Assembly (NCBI GenBank): GCA_009784935.1
Contig: WQXI01000004.1
Location: forward strand, 62,001 to 126,000
Length of the DNA: 64,000 bases
Origin: Treponema sp.
GTDB lineage: Bacteria; Spirochaetota; Spirochaetia; Treponematales; Breznakiellaceae
Reading direction: 5' to 3'
Below, in pieces: positions 32,616 through 41,416 of this stretch (its first letter is position 1; every line of letters begins with the position of its first letter). The notes beneath the pieces are model-generated. The model was not told where the DNA came from and ran no database searches. It saw only the letters and a list, made by a program, of their open reading frames with translations. The position numbers were made by a program, and so were the translations under genes.

Positions 32616-34079
32616 ATGGGATTTTCATTTTACAACACTTTAACCCGCCAAAAACAGCCGTTTAATCCAATTAACGAAAAAAAAGCTGGCTTTTACGGGT
32701 GCGGACCGACAGTTTATAACTATGCGCATATAGGAAACCTCCGCGCGTATGTTCATCACGATATTCTGGTTCGATCTTTGCGCCGCGCAGGCTACGATGT
32801 AAATCATGTAATGAATATTACCGATGTTGGTCATCTTTCTGATGATGCCGACGGCGGCGATGATAAAATGGTAAAATCTGCCGAAGAACGCGGAAAAAGC
32901 GTTTTAGAAATCGCCGATTTCTACACTCAAGCTTTTTTTAATGACACAGAAAGAATGAATATAACAAAACCAACAATCGTATGCAAAGCAACCGATCATA
33001 TAGCAGAAATGATCAATTTAATGAAAAGAATCGAAAAAAACGGCTTTACATACCTTGCTGGCGGCAATCTCTACTTTGATATATCAAAATTCCCGTCTTA
33101 CGGCGATCTTGCGCTTCTAAAACTAGACGATAAAAAAGCAGGCGCGCAGACAGAATTTGCACGGATCGAACATGACGAAAATAAACGCAATGCAGGCGAT
33201 TTTGTTCTCTGGTTTACAAAAAGCAAGTTTGAAAATCAAGCTCTTATGTGGGACAGTCCATGGGGAAGGGGTTATCCCGGCTGGCATATAGAATGTTCTG
33301 CGATGAGCATTAAATATCTAGGCGAACAATTTGATATTCATTGCGGCGGTATCGATCATATTCCGGTTCATCACACCAACGAAATCGCCCAGAGCGAAGC
33401 TGCGACAGGAAAAAAACCGTGGGTTAACTACTGGCTTCATAATGAATTCCTTGTATTGGATAAAGAAAAAATTTCAAAATCTTCGGGAAATTTTCTCACA
33501 TTGCAAAGTCTTGTAGACGAAGGCTTTGACCCGTTAGATTATCGTTATTTTCTTCTTGGCGGGCATTATCGCAGTCAGCTTCAGTTTTCTTTCGAAAGTC
33601 TGCAGGGCGCGAAAAATTCTCGAAAATCATTAATTGAGAAGGTAAAAAATTTATCAGAAAAAGCCTCACACAAAGACACAGAGGCGCAGAGGACACAGAG
33701 CGAAGAGGAAGAAAAAGAGGGAGAGATAGCCAAGTATATAGAAAGGTTTAATAACGCTATAGAAGACGACCTAAACACGCCGAGGGCGCTGGCAGAACTA
33801 TGGGGTCTTTTAAAGGAATGTCCTGCGACAGAAGAGACGCTGGCGGCTGTCTTCGACATGGATAAGGTATTAGGTCTTGGGCTTGAAGAAGCGGTTAAAA
33901 ATAGTAATACTATAGAAGATATTGAGTTTGCAGAAGAAATCGAAGCTCTAATCAAAAAAAGAGCAGAAGCCAAAAAAGCAAAAGACTTTGCGGCTGCCGA
34001 TAATATAAGACAAAACCTGAAAGATCGGGGTATAATACTAGAAGACGGACCTGCCGGGACTTCTTATAAACGTATGTAA
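32616..34079 (+). CDS. cysS: Cysteinyl-tRNA synthetase with in-frame repeat insert
   Basis: The 487-residue enzyme charges tRNA-Cys. Visible motifs are the HIGH-like AHIGN (about 39-43), the KMSKS-like KISKSSGN (about 284), and zinc ligands in CGPTVYNY, WHIECSAMS and HHTNEIAQSE. The C-terminal helical anticodon-side domain begins near DDLNTPRALAELW. Between the stem-contact helices a Glu/Lys-rich stretch of about 19 residues (SHKDTEAQRTQSEEEEKEGE, 350-368) is encoded by the dispersed CACAGAGG repeat and preserves the frame. A TATAAT lies 11 bases before the ATG, giving a short leader. The cognate tRNA-Cys gene is about 7 kb away at 41184. Confidence 0.95.
   Translation: MGFSFYNTLTRQKQPFNPINEKKAGFYGCGPTVYNYAHIGNLRAYVHHDILVRSLRRAGYDVNHVMNITDVGHLSDDADGGDDKMVKSAEERGKSVLEIADFYTQAFFNDTERMNITKPTIVCKATDHIAEMINLMKRIEKNGFTYLAGGNLYFDISKFPSYGDLALLKLDDKKAGAQTEFARIEHDENKRNAGDFVLWFTKSKFENQALMWDSPWGRGYPGWHIECSAMSIKYLGEQFDIHCGGIDHIPVHHTNEIAQSEAATGKKPWVNYWLHNEFLVLDKEKISKSSGNFLTLQSLVDEGFDPLDYRYFLLGGHYRSQLQFSFESLQGAKNSRKSLIEKVKNLSEKASHKDTEAQRTQSEEEEKEGEIAKYIERFNNAIEDDLNTPRALAELWGLLKECPATEETLAAVFDMDKVLGLGLEEAVKNSNTIEDIEFAEEIEALIKKRAEAKKAKDFAAADNIRQNLKDRGIILEDGPAGTSYKRM
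33665..33710 (+). repeat. CACAGAGG repeat inside cysS
   Basis: cctcacacaaagacacag, then aggcgcagaggacacagag, followed by a purine tract. It is one arm only and in frame. It is read in a different frame from the hrpA copy (SHKDTE versus TQRHRG). Confidence 0.85.
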
Positions 34080-34095
34080 CAATTGGAGTTAAATT

Positions 34096-34677
34096 TTGTT
34101 TAAATTGGTAGAGGATAAGATAGAAGATGAAGCTGTCCCCGTAATGCCTTCGGCAGAATTTAACAGAGAGTTCAAGCGGCTTTACGATTCTACATTCCAG
34201 GTATTGTTTAGAGTAGCTTTTAGGGTTACCAACAATTCAGAAGCGGCAGAAGATCTTTGTCAGGAAAGTTTTTTTCGTCTGTACGAAAAAAATATGGTTT
34301 TTCCAAACCCGGAAGAAGCAAAATACTGGCTTATCCGTGTTGTAAAAAACGCTTCGTTAAATTACGCAAAGCGGAAAGACCGTGAGCGCAAGGCATACCA
34401 GCGGGCGTTTAGAGAGGATCACAGGCAGGAGGAAACAGGCGAGGGAATACTTGTTAAAAAAGAAACAAGCGAAGAAGTTCAAAACGCCCTTGACCGTCTG
34501 CCGGAGAATTTGCGAATGGTGCTGATTTTAAAGGAATATGCCGACATGAACTACAAAGAGATAGGAAAAGTTCTTGGCATTAGCGAAGGAAATGTTAAAG
34601 TACGGGTTTTTAGAGCCCGCGAAAAGCTTGCCAGTCTGCTGGAGAGCATAAGCAAAGGTGGTACGTATGTGTCCTGA
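34096..34677 (+). CDS. ECF-family RNA polymerase sigma factor
   Basis: The 193-residue protein has sigma region 2 (about 35-100; VLFRVAFRVTNNSEAAEDLCQ and YWLIRVVKNASLNYAKR) and region 4 (about 130-185; LPENLRMVLILKEYADMNYKEIGKVLGIS and GNVKVRVFRARE). No region 1 or 3 is present, so it is an extracytoplasmic-function type. It begins with TTG at 34096, 7 bases after GGAG. The 3' end overlaps an anti-sigma gene by 11 bases, the typical sigma / anti-sigma arrangement for envelope stress control. The target genes are unknown. Confidence 0.92.
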   Translation: MFKLVEDKIEDEAVPVMPSAEFNREFKRLYDSTFQVLFRVAFRVTNNSEAAEDLCQESFFRLYEKNMVFPNPEEAKYWLIRVVKNASLNYAKRKDRERKAYQRAFREDHRQEETGEGILVKKETSEEVQNALDRLPENLRMVLILKEYADMNYKEIGKVLGISEGNVKVRVFRAREKLASLLESISKGGTYVS

Positions 34678-35284
34678 CCCTCAACTTTTATCTATTTATG
34701 TAGACGGAGAACTTCCCTCTCCATGGAAGGAAAAAATGGAAGCCCATATAAAAGGCTGTCCTTCCTGCAGGGAAAAATACGAAAATTTTAAACATCTCCA
34801 CGAATTATTCAAAAAAGATAATGTAATAAAGCGAACATACGTTGAACGCGTAGTAGATGATCCAAAAACAGAAAGAACATACACAGAAACAGAACTGCAG
34901 GAAGCAAAAGAAAGGGTTTGGAATAAAATTAACGGCAAACAGCGAAGACCGCATATATGGCGGCGCAGGCTTTCTGTTCCGATACCTGCGGCTGCTGCTG
35001 CAGCGGTTATTATAGCATTTGTGACAGGACTCTGGATCCACAACGGAACATCTGCGCATAACGGATTTGCTTCGTTAGACTTGAGTCCTTCGGATAAAGT
35101 AGATTTTATTTTAGCCGCAGAAAATGAAATGCCGGGTATTATTCCCGCGGCAGACATTAACGGCGTACTTCAGTTTTTATCATCTGACGGCGCTGATATT
35201 ATTATTCTCAGACTGCCGGAAACCAAAAATTTTTCCAGAAGCGGAGAACCTGAAATAATCAGGGCTGCCGATTATAGGAGATAA
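34667..35284 (+). CDS. Membrane anti-sigma factor with zinc-finger domain
   Basis: The 205-residue protein begins with an anti-sigma zinc-binding module (MCPDPQLLSIYVDGELPSPW, then EAHIKGCPSCREKY with the HxxxCxxC motif). A membrane span follows near 105-125 (VPIPAAAAAAVIIAFVTGLW), and a periplasmic region of about 80 residues. The fold should hold the ECF sigma factor at the membrane. The ATG at 34667 is preceded by AAAGGTGG; a GTG at 34658 is possible. It overlaps the sigma gene by 11 bases and lies just before an exported protein gene. Confidence 0.9.
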   Translation: MCPDPQLLSIYVDGELPSPWKEKMEAHIKGCPSCREKYENFKHLHELFKKDNVIKRTYVERVVDDPKTERTYTETELQEAKERVWNKINGKQRRPHIWRRRLSVPIPAAAAAAVIIAFVTGLWIHNGTSAHNGFASLDLSPSDKVDFILAAENEMPGIIPAADINGVLQFLSSDGADIIILRLPETKNFSRSGEPEIIRAADYRR

Positions 35285-35285
35285 A

Positions 35286-35801
35286 ATGATTCGTGCCTTT
35301 TGTCTTGCCAGCGTTTTTTTCTTGTTAAGTCTTGCTTTGCAGGGTAATTTGCAAGCGCAGGAGCAGCAGCAGTCTGGAGGAAGAGCCGGAACAGGCGCAG
35401 GACAAAGAAGGCAGAACCAAAACCAGATCCAATCGTTGGCTTTGGATATAAACGCAAGAGTATTGGCAGACGGTCAAAACGTAATATGGAACGAAAATCA
35501 AAGAAAAACAACGATTCCCGGGTCTCCTGTCGGCATTAGGCTTGTTGGCTCAAATATTGTAGTCGCAGTGCAGTTTACGCCGTTAATCCGCCGTCAGGGC
35601 AATGTTTTAATCGCGCAGGGACAAATTTGGATCGAAGAACCTGGCGGCGGAGTAAGCTATTATACTTCGATACAGACAATTCCTATGGATTTTAACGAGC
35701 CGATTTATTTTTTCCCGCTTGGCTCAGGAACAAATCAACAATTGAATGCTTCGATAGAAATAATTTTGACGGTAAGTCCAAACAGAGCTAATGAAAATTA
35801 A
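35286..35801 (+). CDS. Exported protein of unknown function in the sigma operon
   Basis: The family is not recognised. The 171-residue product has a signal peptide (residues 1-24, ending LQAQ) and a Gln/Gly/Arg-rich low-complexity stretch (about 25-50; EQQQSGGRAGTGAGQRRQNQ). A beta-rich domain follows (LALDINARVL, VQFTPLIRRQG, WIEEPGGGVSYYTS). A GGAG lies 6 bases before the ATG. It follows the anti-sigma gene by 1 base and overlaps the next gene by 11 bases, so it is in the sigma operon and may be an envelope target or sensor. Confidence 0.75.
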   Translation: MIRAFCLASVFFLLSLALQGNLQAQEQQQSGGRAGTGAGQRRQNQNQIQSLALDINARVLADGQNVIWNENQRKTTIPGSPVGIRLVGSNIVVAVQFTPLIRRQGNVLIAQGQIWIEEPGGGVSYYTSIQTIPMDFNEPIYFFPLGSGTNQQLNASIEIILTVSPNRANEN

Positions 35802-37431
35802 ACTAATTTTTTTTTACTTTTTAGCAGTATCAATAATTTTTCTGTCCTGCAGTGCAAAAACGCCTGTAATTTCGGCAATAGATCCCAAAATAGGCAACAT
35901 GGGAGAAATAATAACCTTAACAGGAATTAATTTTGGATCATCGCGCGGTGAATCTTATGTAACAATAGCCGGCGTTTCTCCGACAAGTTCTTCTTACTTT
36001 TTATGGCAGGATAACATGATTCTTGTAAGAGTCCCTGAGCTTGGCGATTCCGGTCTTGTTTATGTTCATGTAAAAGGTAAAAAAAGCAATGCTGTTTTAT
36101 TTTCCAATTCTGCGTCTGTTCCAAGACCAATAGAAGGCGCAGACATGGGACTGGAGCCGAGAATAACTGCGGTAAATCCTCAAATGGGTATTCCCGGCTC
36201 ATTAATTAATATTACAGGAAATAATTTTGGAATATCGCGGGGAAATTCTCTGCAGTCAATGTCGGGAGTGTTTTTTTCGTGGGATTATGAATCTCCTTCA
36301 TTTAATCCATATGTAATCAGAGAACCCGAATATATAGAAGTTTCAGAAATAGAATTTGGCTATGAATTATGGAGCGCGCGGGAACTTCGCGTTCGCGTAC
36401 CTGACGGAGCTGTCGGCGGAAATTTAATTATTAGAACACCTAACGGGGTTTCGCGTCCTGTCTATTTCGAAGTAAGCGGAAAACCGGGATATAAAAATTT
36501 AAAAGAAAGACGCAGTTATGTAATAAGTTATTCGGTTGATATAAGGGTTCAGGATGCAACACGTCCTAATACATTGTATTTGTGGATTCCAATACCTGTA
36601 AGTTCATCATCTCAGAGAAATGTTAGCCTAGTATCAAGAAACATAGAACCTTCGGTCGAAAATCACCGGGGCGTAAGTCTTTTTAAACTGGATAATCTTG
36701 GTTCCGGCGCAAGCAGATCGGTAAATCTTACATATCAGGTAGATGTATATTCGATAGAGTCCGGAGTCAGAGTTTCGCCGATAAGACAGGAAAGAACGCC
36801 GCTTTTTGTTCAATATACTCAAAGTTCTCCGTTAATTCCAAGCGATAATCAGCAGATTAGAAACACAGTAAATTCAATTGTAGGAAGAGAACAAAACCCT
36901 CACGCAAAAGCAAAATTAATATATGATTGGATTCTCGCAAATATTAATATTTCCGGCACTCCGTCAGCTCCAGAATCAAATATTGCCGCGTTATTAGAAC
37001 GAAGAAATACAGATTCTTACGGAGCCGCTCTGCTTTTTACTGCAATGGCGCGCGCTGCGTTAGTTCCGGCAATTCCGTCAGCAGGCATTCTCATTGACAG
37101 AAACGGACAAACATTCAGGCATTATTGGGCAGAATTTTGGATTGACGGACTTGGCTGGCTTCCTGTTGATCCTGCGATGGGTTCGGGTGTTATTACTTCT
37201 GTAGATTCGGCAGCAGTAAATTTTGCAAGTTTTTATTTTGGCAATTTAGATTATCATCGCATAACATTTTCCAGAGGCGAAGTTGCTCTTTCTCAAATGG
37301 AAAACCGCGGCAGAATGGTCTCGAATAAGCAGTCTTATTCGCTGCAGAATATCTGGGAAGAAGCTGTCGGCGGTCTTGAGTCTTATACAAGTCTCTGGGG
37401 AGATATAACCATCAGCGGCATTTATCAGTAA
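35791..37431 (+). CDS. TIG-domain lipoprotein with transglutaminase-like domain (likely inactive Cys)
   Basis: The 546-residue protein has a lipoprotein signal (lipobox IFLSC, Cys20). Two IPT/TIG immunoglobulin-like modules (about 26-105 and 120-230; GEIITLTGINFGSSRGES, GSLINITGNNFGISRG) and a beta domain follow. A transglutaminase-like domain covers about 355-475. The His and Asp of the triad appear in HYWAEFW and GWLPVDPAMG. The expected Cys is replaced: the segment is RNTDSYGAALLFTAMARA, with Ser where R-x-G-x-C-x-x-x-A is usual. The enzyme may be inactive or non-canonical. It is the last gene of the sigma operon. Confidence 0.83.
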   Translation: MKIKLIFFYFLAVSIIFLSCSAKTPVISAIDPKIGNMGEIITLTGINFGSSRGESYVTIAGVSPTSSSYFLWQDNMILVRVPELGDSGLVYVHVKGKKSNAVLFSNSASVPRPIEGADMGLEPRITAVNPQMGIPGSLINITGNNFGISRGNSLQSMSGVFFSWDYESPSFNPYVIREPEYIEVSEIEFGYELWSARELRVRVPDGAVGGNLIIRTPNGVSRPVYFEVSGKPGYKNLKERRSYVISYSVDIRVQDATRPNTLYLWIPIPVSSSSQRNVSLVSRNIEPSVENHRGVSLFKLDNLGSGASRSVNLTYQVDVYSIESGVRVSPIRQERTPLFVQYTQSSPLIPSDNQQIRNTVNSIVGREQNPHAKAKLIYDWILANINISGTPSAPESNIAALLERRNTDSYGAALLFTAMARAALVPAIPSAGILIDRNGQTFRHYWAEFWIDGLGWLPVDPAMGSGVITSVDSAAVNFASFYFGNLDYHRITFSRGEVALSQMENRGRMVSNKQSYSLQNIWEEAVGGLESYTSLWGDITISGIYQ

Positions 37432-37452
37432 TTATCAGTAAAGGAGTAATTC

Positions 37453-38163
37453 GTGGTAACTGTAATTTCTTTGGGCGGCTCGATTGTAGCGCCTGCGCAG
37501 GTAGATGTTGAATTTTTAAAAAAATTTGTAAATCTAATTAATACATTTTTAGAAACAGAGCCTAACAGGCGCTTTATATTTGTTGTAGGCGGCGGCGGTC
37601 CTGCCCGTCTCTATCAAAACGCATACAAAGAAATTACAGCAGGCGGAGAAGGCTGCTTTAAAGACGGCTCTCTGTGTCCTAATGCTGCGGATTGGATCGG
37701 TATAATGGCAACACGTTTAAACGCGCAATTAATAAAAGCATTAATGAGCAAATGGTGCAGCGACGAAGTCGTAACAGATCCGACAAAAGCGGAGCCGCTG
37801 TCAGGTCATGTTCTTGTGGCGGCAGGATGGAAACCGGGATTTTCGACAGATTATGACGCAGTCCTGCTGGCAGAACGCTTTGGCGCTGACATGGTTATAA
37901 ATCTTTCTAATATAGAAAAAGTTTATACAGCGGATCCAAAAACTGATCCGGATGCTAAACCTATCGATAAGATCTCATGGGCAGATTTTAGATCAATGGT
38001 CGGCGATGAATGGACTCCGGGAAAAAATGTTCCTTTTGATCCGATTGCGAGCCGCCATGCAGAAAAAATCGCGCTAAAAGTAATCTGCGCAGGCGGAAAG
38101 GATCTCGATAATTTTAGAAAGATCCTAAACGGCGAGGACTTTTTCGGCACAACGATCTATTGA
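37453..38163 (+). CDS. pyrH: Uridylate kinase (archaeal-like PyrH type)
   Basis: The 236-residue protein is an amino-acid-kinase-fold UMP kinase, which phosphorylates UMP to UDP. It has the N-terminal VISLGGSIV and VVGGGGPARLYQ glycine motifs, AADWIGIMATRLNAQLI, and LSNIEKVYTADPKTDPDAKP (the ATP-site segment). The length and motifs fit the shorter archaeal-like group rather than the classical bacterial PyrH, so the symbol is a family-level guess. It starts at GTG (37453) with AAAGGAG seven bases upstream. The stop is followed by a long hairpin. Confidence 0.88.
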   Translation: MVTVISLGGSIVAPAQVDVEFLKKFVNLINTFLETEPNRRFIFVVGGGGPARLYQNAYKEITAGGEGCFKDGSLCPNAADWIGIMATRLNAQLIKALMSKWCSDEVVTDPTKAEPLSGHVLVAAGWKPGFSTDYDAVLLAERFGADMVINLSNIEKVYTADPKTDPDAKPIDKISWADFRSMVGDEWTPGKNVPFDPIASRHAEKIALKVICAGGKDLDNFRKILNGEDFFGTTIY

Positions 38164-38181
38164 CATAACGCTAATTAAATA

Positions 38182-38290
38182 ACACAAGCTCATTAAATTA
38201 CTTGAGGGGTGTCGGCGGTAAACGTGCTATGCGAAGCCATAGTGCGTTTGACCGGCCGACAGGACCCCAAAAAAATTTTTAAGCTTGTGT
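38182..38290. repeat. 109-bp nested inverted repeat between convergent genes
   Basis: Outer arms acacaagct and agcttgtgt enclose an inner long stem, ggggtgtcggcggtaaacg with cgtttgaccggccgacaggacccc, and a central hairpin ctatg / catag around gcgaag. A TTTTT follows the inner stem on the plus strand. It may serve as a two-way terminator or be a small mobile palindrome. Confidence 0.8.
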
Positions 38291-38302
38291 TTTTACAGTT
38301 GA

Positions 38303-39853
38303 CTAAGGAGTTGTGCCGCCTATAACGGTTAATCTCCCATCGAGAATTGGAGAAATTATCCCGTTCTGCGCTTTAATATATTCTATTACAACATACGAGA
38401 GCAAAAGAGAAGTATTAAACGGCTCAACCGCATTTCTCATTACTGCATAACCGTCTCCGCCGCCCAGAATATAATCATTCGTAATAAAACGATAGGTTCT
38501 GTTTCTGTCTACCGGCTCGCCGCCTATTCTAAGGTCTCTAACAACGCCGTTCCCCTGCGTTTTATCAATTGTAAAGCGCACATCTGCAGAAAACTGCGGA
38601 AAACCTCCGCTGCCCTGCGGAATCGCCGCAATAAAATCAAATAGTTCTATTATTTCTGCGCCGGTCATGTTAACTACATGTAAATAATTATCAAACGGCA
38701 GTATTGTCAAAATTCTTTCCATTGTGATGGGACCGGCAGGAAGTTCCGCGCGGATATTACCGCCGTTATGAAAAGCAAAATCTACCTGTTGATTCATTCT
38801 ACTGCGGAGATACCATACATTTGCGTCTGTAATCATGTTGCCAAGAGCAGTTTCCCTAAAACGGGGAAGGCGGTTTCCAAATTCAAACAGTCCTGCCGCT
38901 TCTCCTATTACTTCTTTTAATGTAAGATTGGCTCTTTCTATATACGGTCTTAACATGTCGTTTATATCTGGATCAGGTCCAATGCGGATCGGAACCCAGT
39001 CAAAATCGGTAAGCCTTCCGTTTCTTACAGTGATCCTTGCAAAGCCAATGTATTTTCCCCATTCATTGGCAGAAACAACCCAAGTATCCCCTGCTCTTCT
39101 TGGCATGTCAAAGAAAGAATGCGAGTGTCCGTCTACTATAATATCAATTCCGATTCCTTCGACCGATTTTGCAAGATCAATCGAAGTCAAATGATCATGT
39201 GATTCTTTTATATCACCCATATGAGTCAAGCCGATAACTATATCGACTTTTTCTATATTACGCAGTATTTCTACAACTTCGCGCGCGGCTTCCAGTTCAT
39301 TTATAAACGTAAGAGAATCACCGGGACTTGATAAAACCTGCGTTCGTAAAGTTGTTAAGCCAAATATACCTACAGAAAAATTTTCGTAATGTTTAACAAT
39401 ATACCTGTTACCACCCAGATACGAGCCGTCACGCATTCTTACATTAGAAGAAACAAACGGAAAATCTGCAAGATCAATCTGCTTATTGAGCCTTTCTAAT
39501 CCGCTGTTAAATTCATGATTCCCAAAAGTAACTGCGTCATAACCTATCATGTTATAGGCGCGGATTACAGGTTCGGCGTCATACATATTAGAAAGAGCGC
39601 TTCCGGTATTTAAATCGCCTGCATCAACAACCAAAACCTGCGGATTAACAGCCCTAACCGCGTTTATAAAAGCGGCAACTTCCGCAATTCCGCCTCTTTG
39701 ATTATTGGGAAGCAAAGCGCCGTGAAAATCATTAGTATGCAGCAATACAAGCTCTCCGCTTCTTCCTACTGCAGAACCTTCCTGAATAGGAGCGGCATAT
39801 AAACCTGCCGTAAAAAGAAAAACAATAAATAGAAAAATACCTAATTTTTTCAT
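38303..39853 (-). CDS. Exported 5'-nucleotidase/2',3'-cyclic phosphodiesterase (UshA-like)
   Basis: The 516-residue protein has a signal peptide (1-20). A metallophosphatase domain follows (about 30-290), with LLHTNDFHGALLP, VDAGDLNTGS, VTFGNHEFNSG, GLTHMGD and VDGHSHSF all present. The C-terminal 5'-nucleotidase domain (about 320-500; NGGNIRAELPAGPIT, LPFDNYL) completes it. It hydrolyses nucleotides in the periplasm to nucleosides and phosphate. It starts 4 bases after the CorC-type gene, preceded by GGAGGATAAG, and is probably co-transcribed with it. Confidence 0.93.
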   Translation of the reverse strand: MKKLGIFLFIVFLFTAGLYAAPIQEGSAVGRSGELVLLHTNDFHGALLPNNQRGGIAEVAAFINAVRAVNPQVLVVDAGDLNTGSALSNMYDAEPVIRAYNMIGYDAVTFGNHEFNSGLERLNKQIDLADFPFVSSNVRMRDGSYLGGNRYIVKHYENFSVGIFGLTTLRTQVLSSPGDSLTFINELEAAREVVEILRNIEKVDIVIGLTHMGDIKESHDHLTSIDLAKSVEGIGIDIIVDGHSHSFFDMPRRAGDTWVVSANEWGKYIGFARITVRNGRLTDFDWVPIRIGPDPDINDMLRPYIERANLTLKEVIGEAAGLFEFGNRLPRFRETALGNMITDANVWYLRSRMNQQVDFAFHNGGNIRAELPAGPITMERILTILPFDNYLHVVNMTGAEIIELFDFIAAIPQGSGGFPQFSADVRFTIDKTQGNGVVRDLRIGGEPVDRNRTYRFITNDYILGGGDGYAVMRNAVEPFNTSLLLSYVVIEYIKAQNGIISPILDGRLTVIGGTTP

Positions 39854-39857
39854 TAAC

Positions 39858-41177
39858 TTATCCTCCGTTTTCTTTAATATTTTTATTAACAGTAATTTTA
39901 ACTTCCATTACTCTTTGTTTTATAACCTTAATTACTTTAATTGTCAAATAATTCCAGGTTAAAATCTCGTTAACATGCGGGATCCTTCCCAGTGTTTCCA
40001 TTATCCAGTTAGCCACTGTTGTATCAGGGATTTCGGCTTCGTTTATACCGGCTTCGTCTGTGCCAGTTTCGTTAGTACCGGCGTTATTTATATTTTCTAT
40101 TATATCCGCAAAACCAGCGCTTCCAAGAGCTGTAAAACTGCCGTCGCTGTCTTTTTTTACAGGTTCGACAACTTCATCATGCTCATCCCAGATTTCGCCC
40201 ATTATTTCCTCTACAATATCTTCGATTGTTACAATCCCAAGAGTACCGCCGTGTTCATCTACTACAACAGCAAGATGTGTTTGTTTTTTCTGCAAAGTCT
40301 TAAACAGTTTTGCTATTTTTATTGTTTTTGTAACAAAAATTACAGGTTTAACAATCTCTTGGATATTTTTTACGCCCTTGCTGACATAACGGTAAAAATC
40401 CTTAAGTAAAATAATTCCTGTAATATTATCGATTGTATCAGTATATACAGGAAGCCTCGAAAAACCCGTTTCTGTAAATTTTTGATCTATTTCTTCTGCG
40501 CTCGAATTAATCGATACTGCTTCGACATCTATCCGAGGGGTAAAAATTCCTGAGACTTTTAATTCGTCAAATCCAATTACATGACGAATCATCTGTTCTT
40601 CCTGAATATTTATTACTCCTTCTTGCCTGACTTCTTCTACATAAATTAAAAGCTCGTCTTCTGTTGTGCCGGAAACATTTTTTACAGGAAAAATCTTCAT
40701 AAGAAACTTTTTCCAGCCGCTCATCACAACATTAATCGGCGTAAGCAGAAAAACAAAAAAGCGCAACAGAGGCGCGTTTCTTAAAGCAACAAGTTCCGGC
40801 GTTTCTTTTGCCAATGCTTTAGGAGAAATGTCGCCGAAAATAAGAAGAAGAAGGGTCATTACAAGCGCGGCAATGCTTACGCCTTTTGCTCCGAACAAAC
40901 CGATAAAAAGAGCGGTCGCCAGAACAGAAGCGGTAATATTTACAATGTTGTTTCCGATTAACACAGTAGAAAGAATCTTATCGTAGGTTTCCAGCATTTT
41001 AAGCGCCAGCCGCGCCCTTTTGCTTTTTACGGCAAGAGCTTTTAATTTAATCCGATTAACAGCAGAAAAAGCCATCTCGCAGGCAGAAAAAAATGCAGAA
41101 AAACACAGTAAGATAACAAGAGCAATTATAAGGATAAAATAATATGATTCCGCAGCCTGCTGCGATGAGTCATTCAT
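39858..41177 (-). CDS. CNNM/CorC-type membrane protein with DUF21 and CBS domains (TlyC-like)
   Basis: The 439-residue protein has a DUF21 membrane domain (about 1-190; FFSACEMAFSAVNRIKLKALA, FGDISPKALAKE). A CBS pair follows (about 210-330; GIFTPRIDVEAVS, SRLPVYTDTIDNITGII, LAVVVDEHGGTLGIVTIEDIVEEIMGEI). A C-terminal CorC_HlyC domain is interrupted by a variable loop rich in Asn/Glu/Thr (NAGTNETGTDEAGINEAEI). Proteins of this type act in magnesium or cobalt efflux; older names call them haemolysins. The ATG lies only 6 bases after the 3' end of the tRNA-Cys gene, so there is no separate Shine-Dalgarno. Confidence 0.92.
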   Translation of the reverse strand: MNDSSQQAAESYYFILIIALVILLCFSAFFSACEMAFSAVNRIKLKALAVKSKRARLALKMLETYDKILSTVLIGNNIVNITASVLATALFIGLFGAKGVSIAALVMTLLLLIFGDISPKALAKETPELVALRNAPLLRFFVFLLTPINVVMSGWKKFLMKIFPVKNVSGTTEDELLIYVEEVRQEGVINIQEEQMIRHVIGFDELKVSGIFTPRIDVEAVSINSSAEEIDQKFTETGFSRLPVYTDTIDNITGIILLKDFYRYVSKGVKNIQEIVKPVIFVTKTIKIAKLFKTLQKKQTHLAVVVDEHGGTLGIVTIEDIVEEIMGEIWDEHDEVVEPVKKDSDGSFTALGSAGFADIIENINNAGTNETGTDEAGINEAEIPDTTVANWIMETLGRIPHVNEILTWNYLTIKVIKVIKQRVMEVKITVNKNIKENGG

Positions 41178-41183
41178 GTTAAA

Positions 41184-41255
41184 AGGCGCCGATCAGATTT
41201 GAACTGATGCATAACGGTTTTGCAGACCGCTCCCTTACCACTTGGGTACGGCGCC
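41184..41255 (-). tRNA. tRNA-Cys (anticodon GCA)
   Basis: A complete cloverleaf: acceptor stem GGCGCCG/CGGCGCC, D arm, anticodon stem GCGGT/ACCGT with loop CTGCAAA (anticodon at plus-strand 41221-41223), T arm ATCAGTTCAAATCTGAT and discriminator T. CCA is not encoded. The 3' end is 6 bases before the start codon of the CorC-type gene. Confidence 0.96.
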
Positions 41256-41256
41256 T

Positions 41257-41324
41257 GGAATAATAAGCAATTCCTTCGAAATTGCTTATTATTCCTTTGA
41301 GAAAACTGCTTTGCAGTTTTCTCA
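41257..41324. repeat. Two tandem palindromes upstream of tRNA-Cys
   Basis: A hairpin with 16-base arms (ggaataataagcaatt, 41257-41295) is followed by a perfect hairpin with arms TGAGAAAACTGC (41298-41324). They sit between PBP1A and the tRNA and can stop or process PBP1A mRNA. A T run lies on the plus-strand side only. Confidence 0.82.
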
Positions 41325-41416
41325 ACATTTTTTTATAGAGCATATCAAAAAAGCTGCAAAGCGACTTTCTTAGCACTTTTACCAAATTAAATAATGAACT
41401 AAAAAAAGTCAAGGTG

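Noticed and set aside
41179-41412. 77-codon minus-strand frame over the tRNA region
   Set aside because: It covers tRNA-Cys and the tandem palindromes and has no protein-like features.
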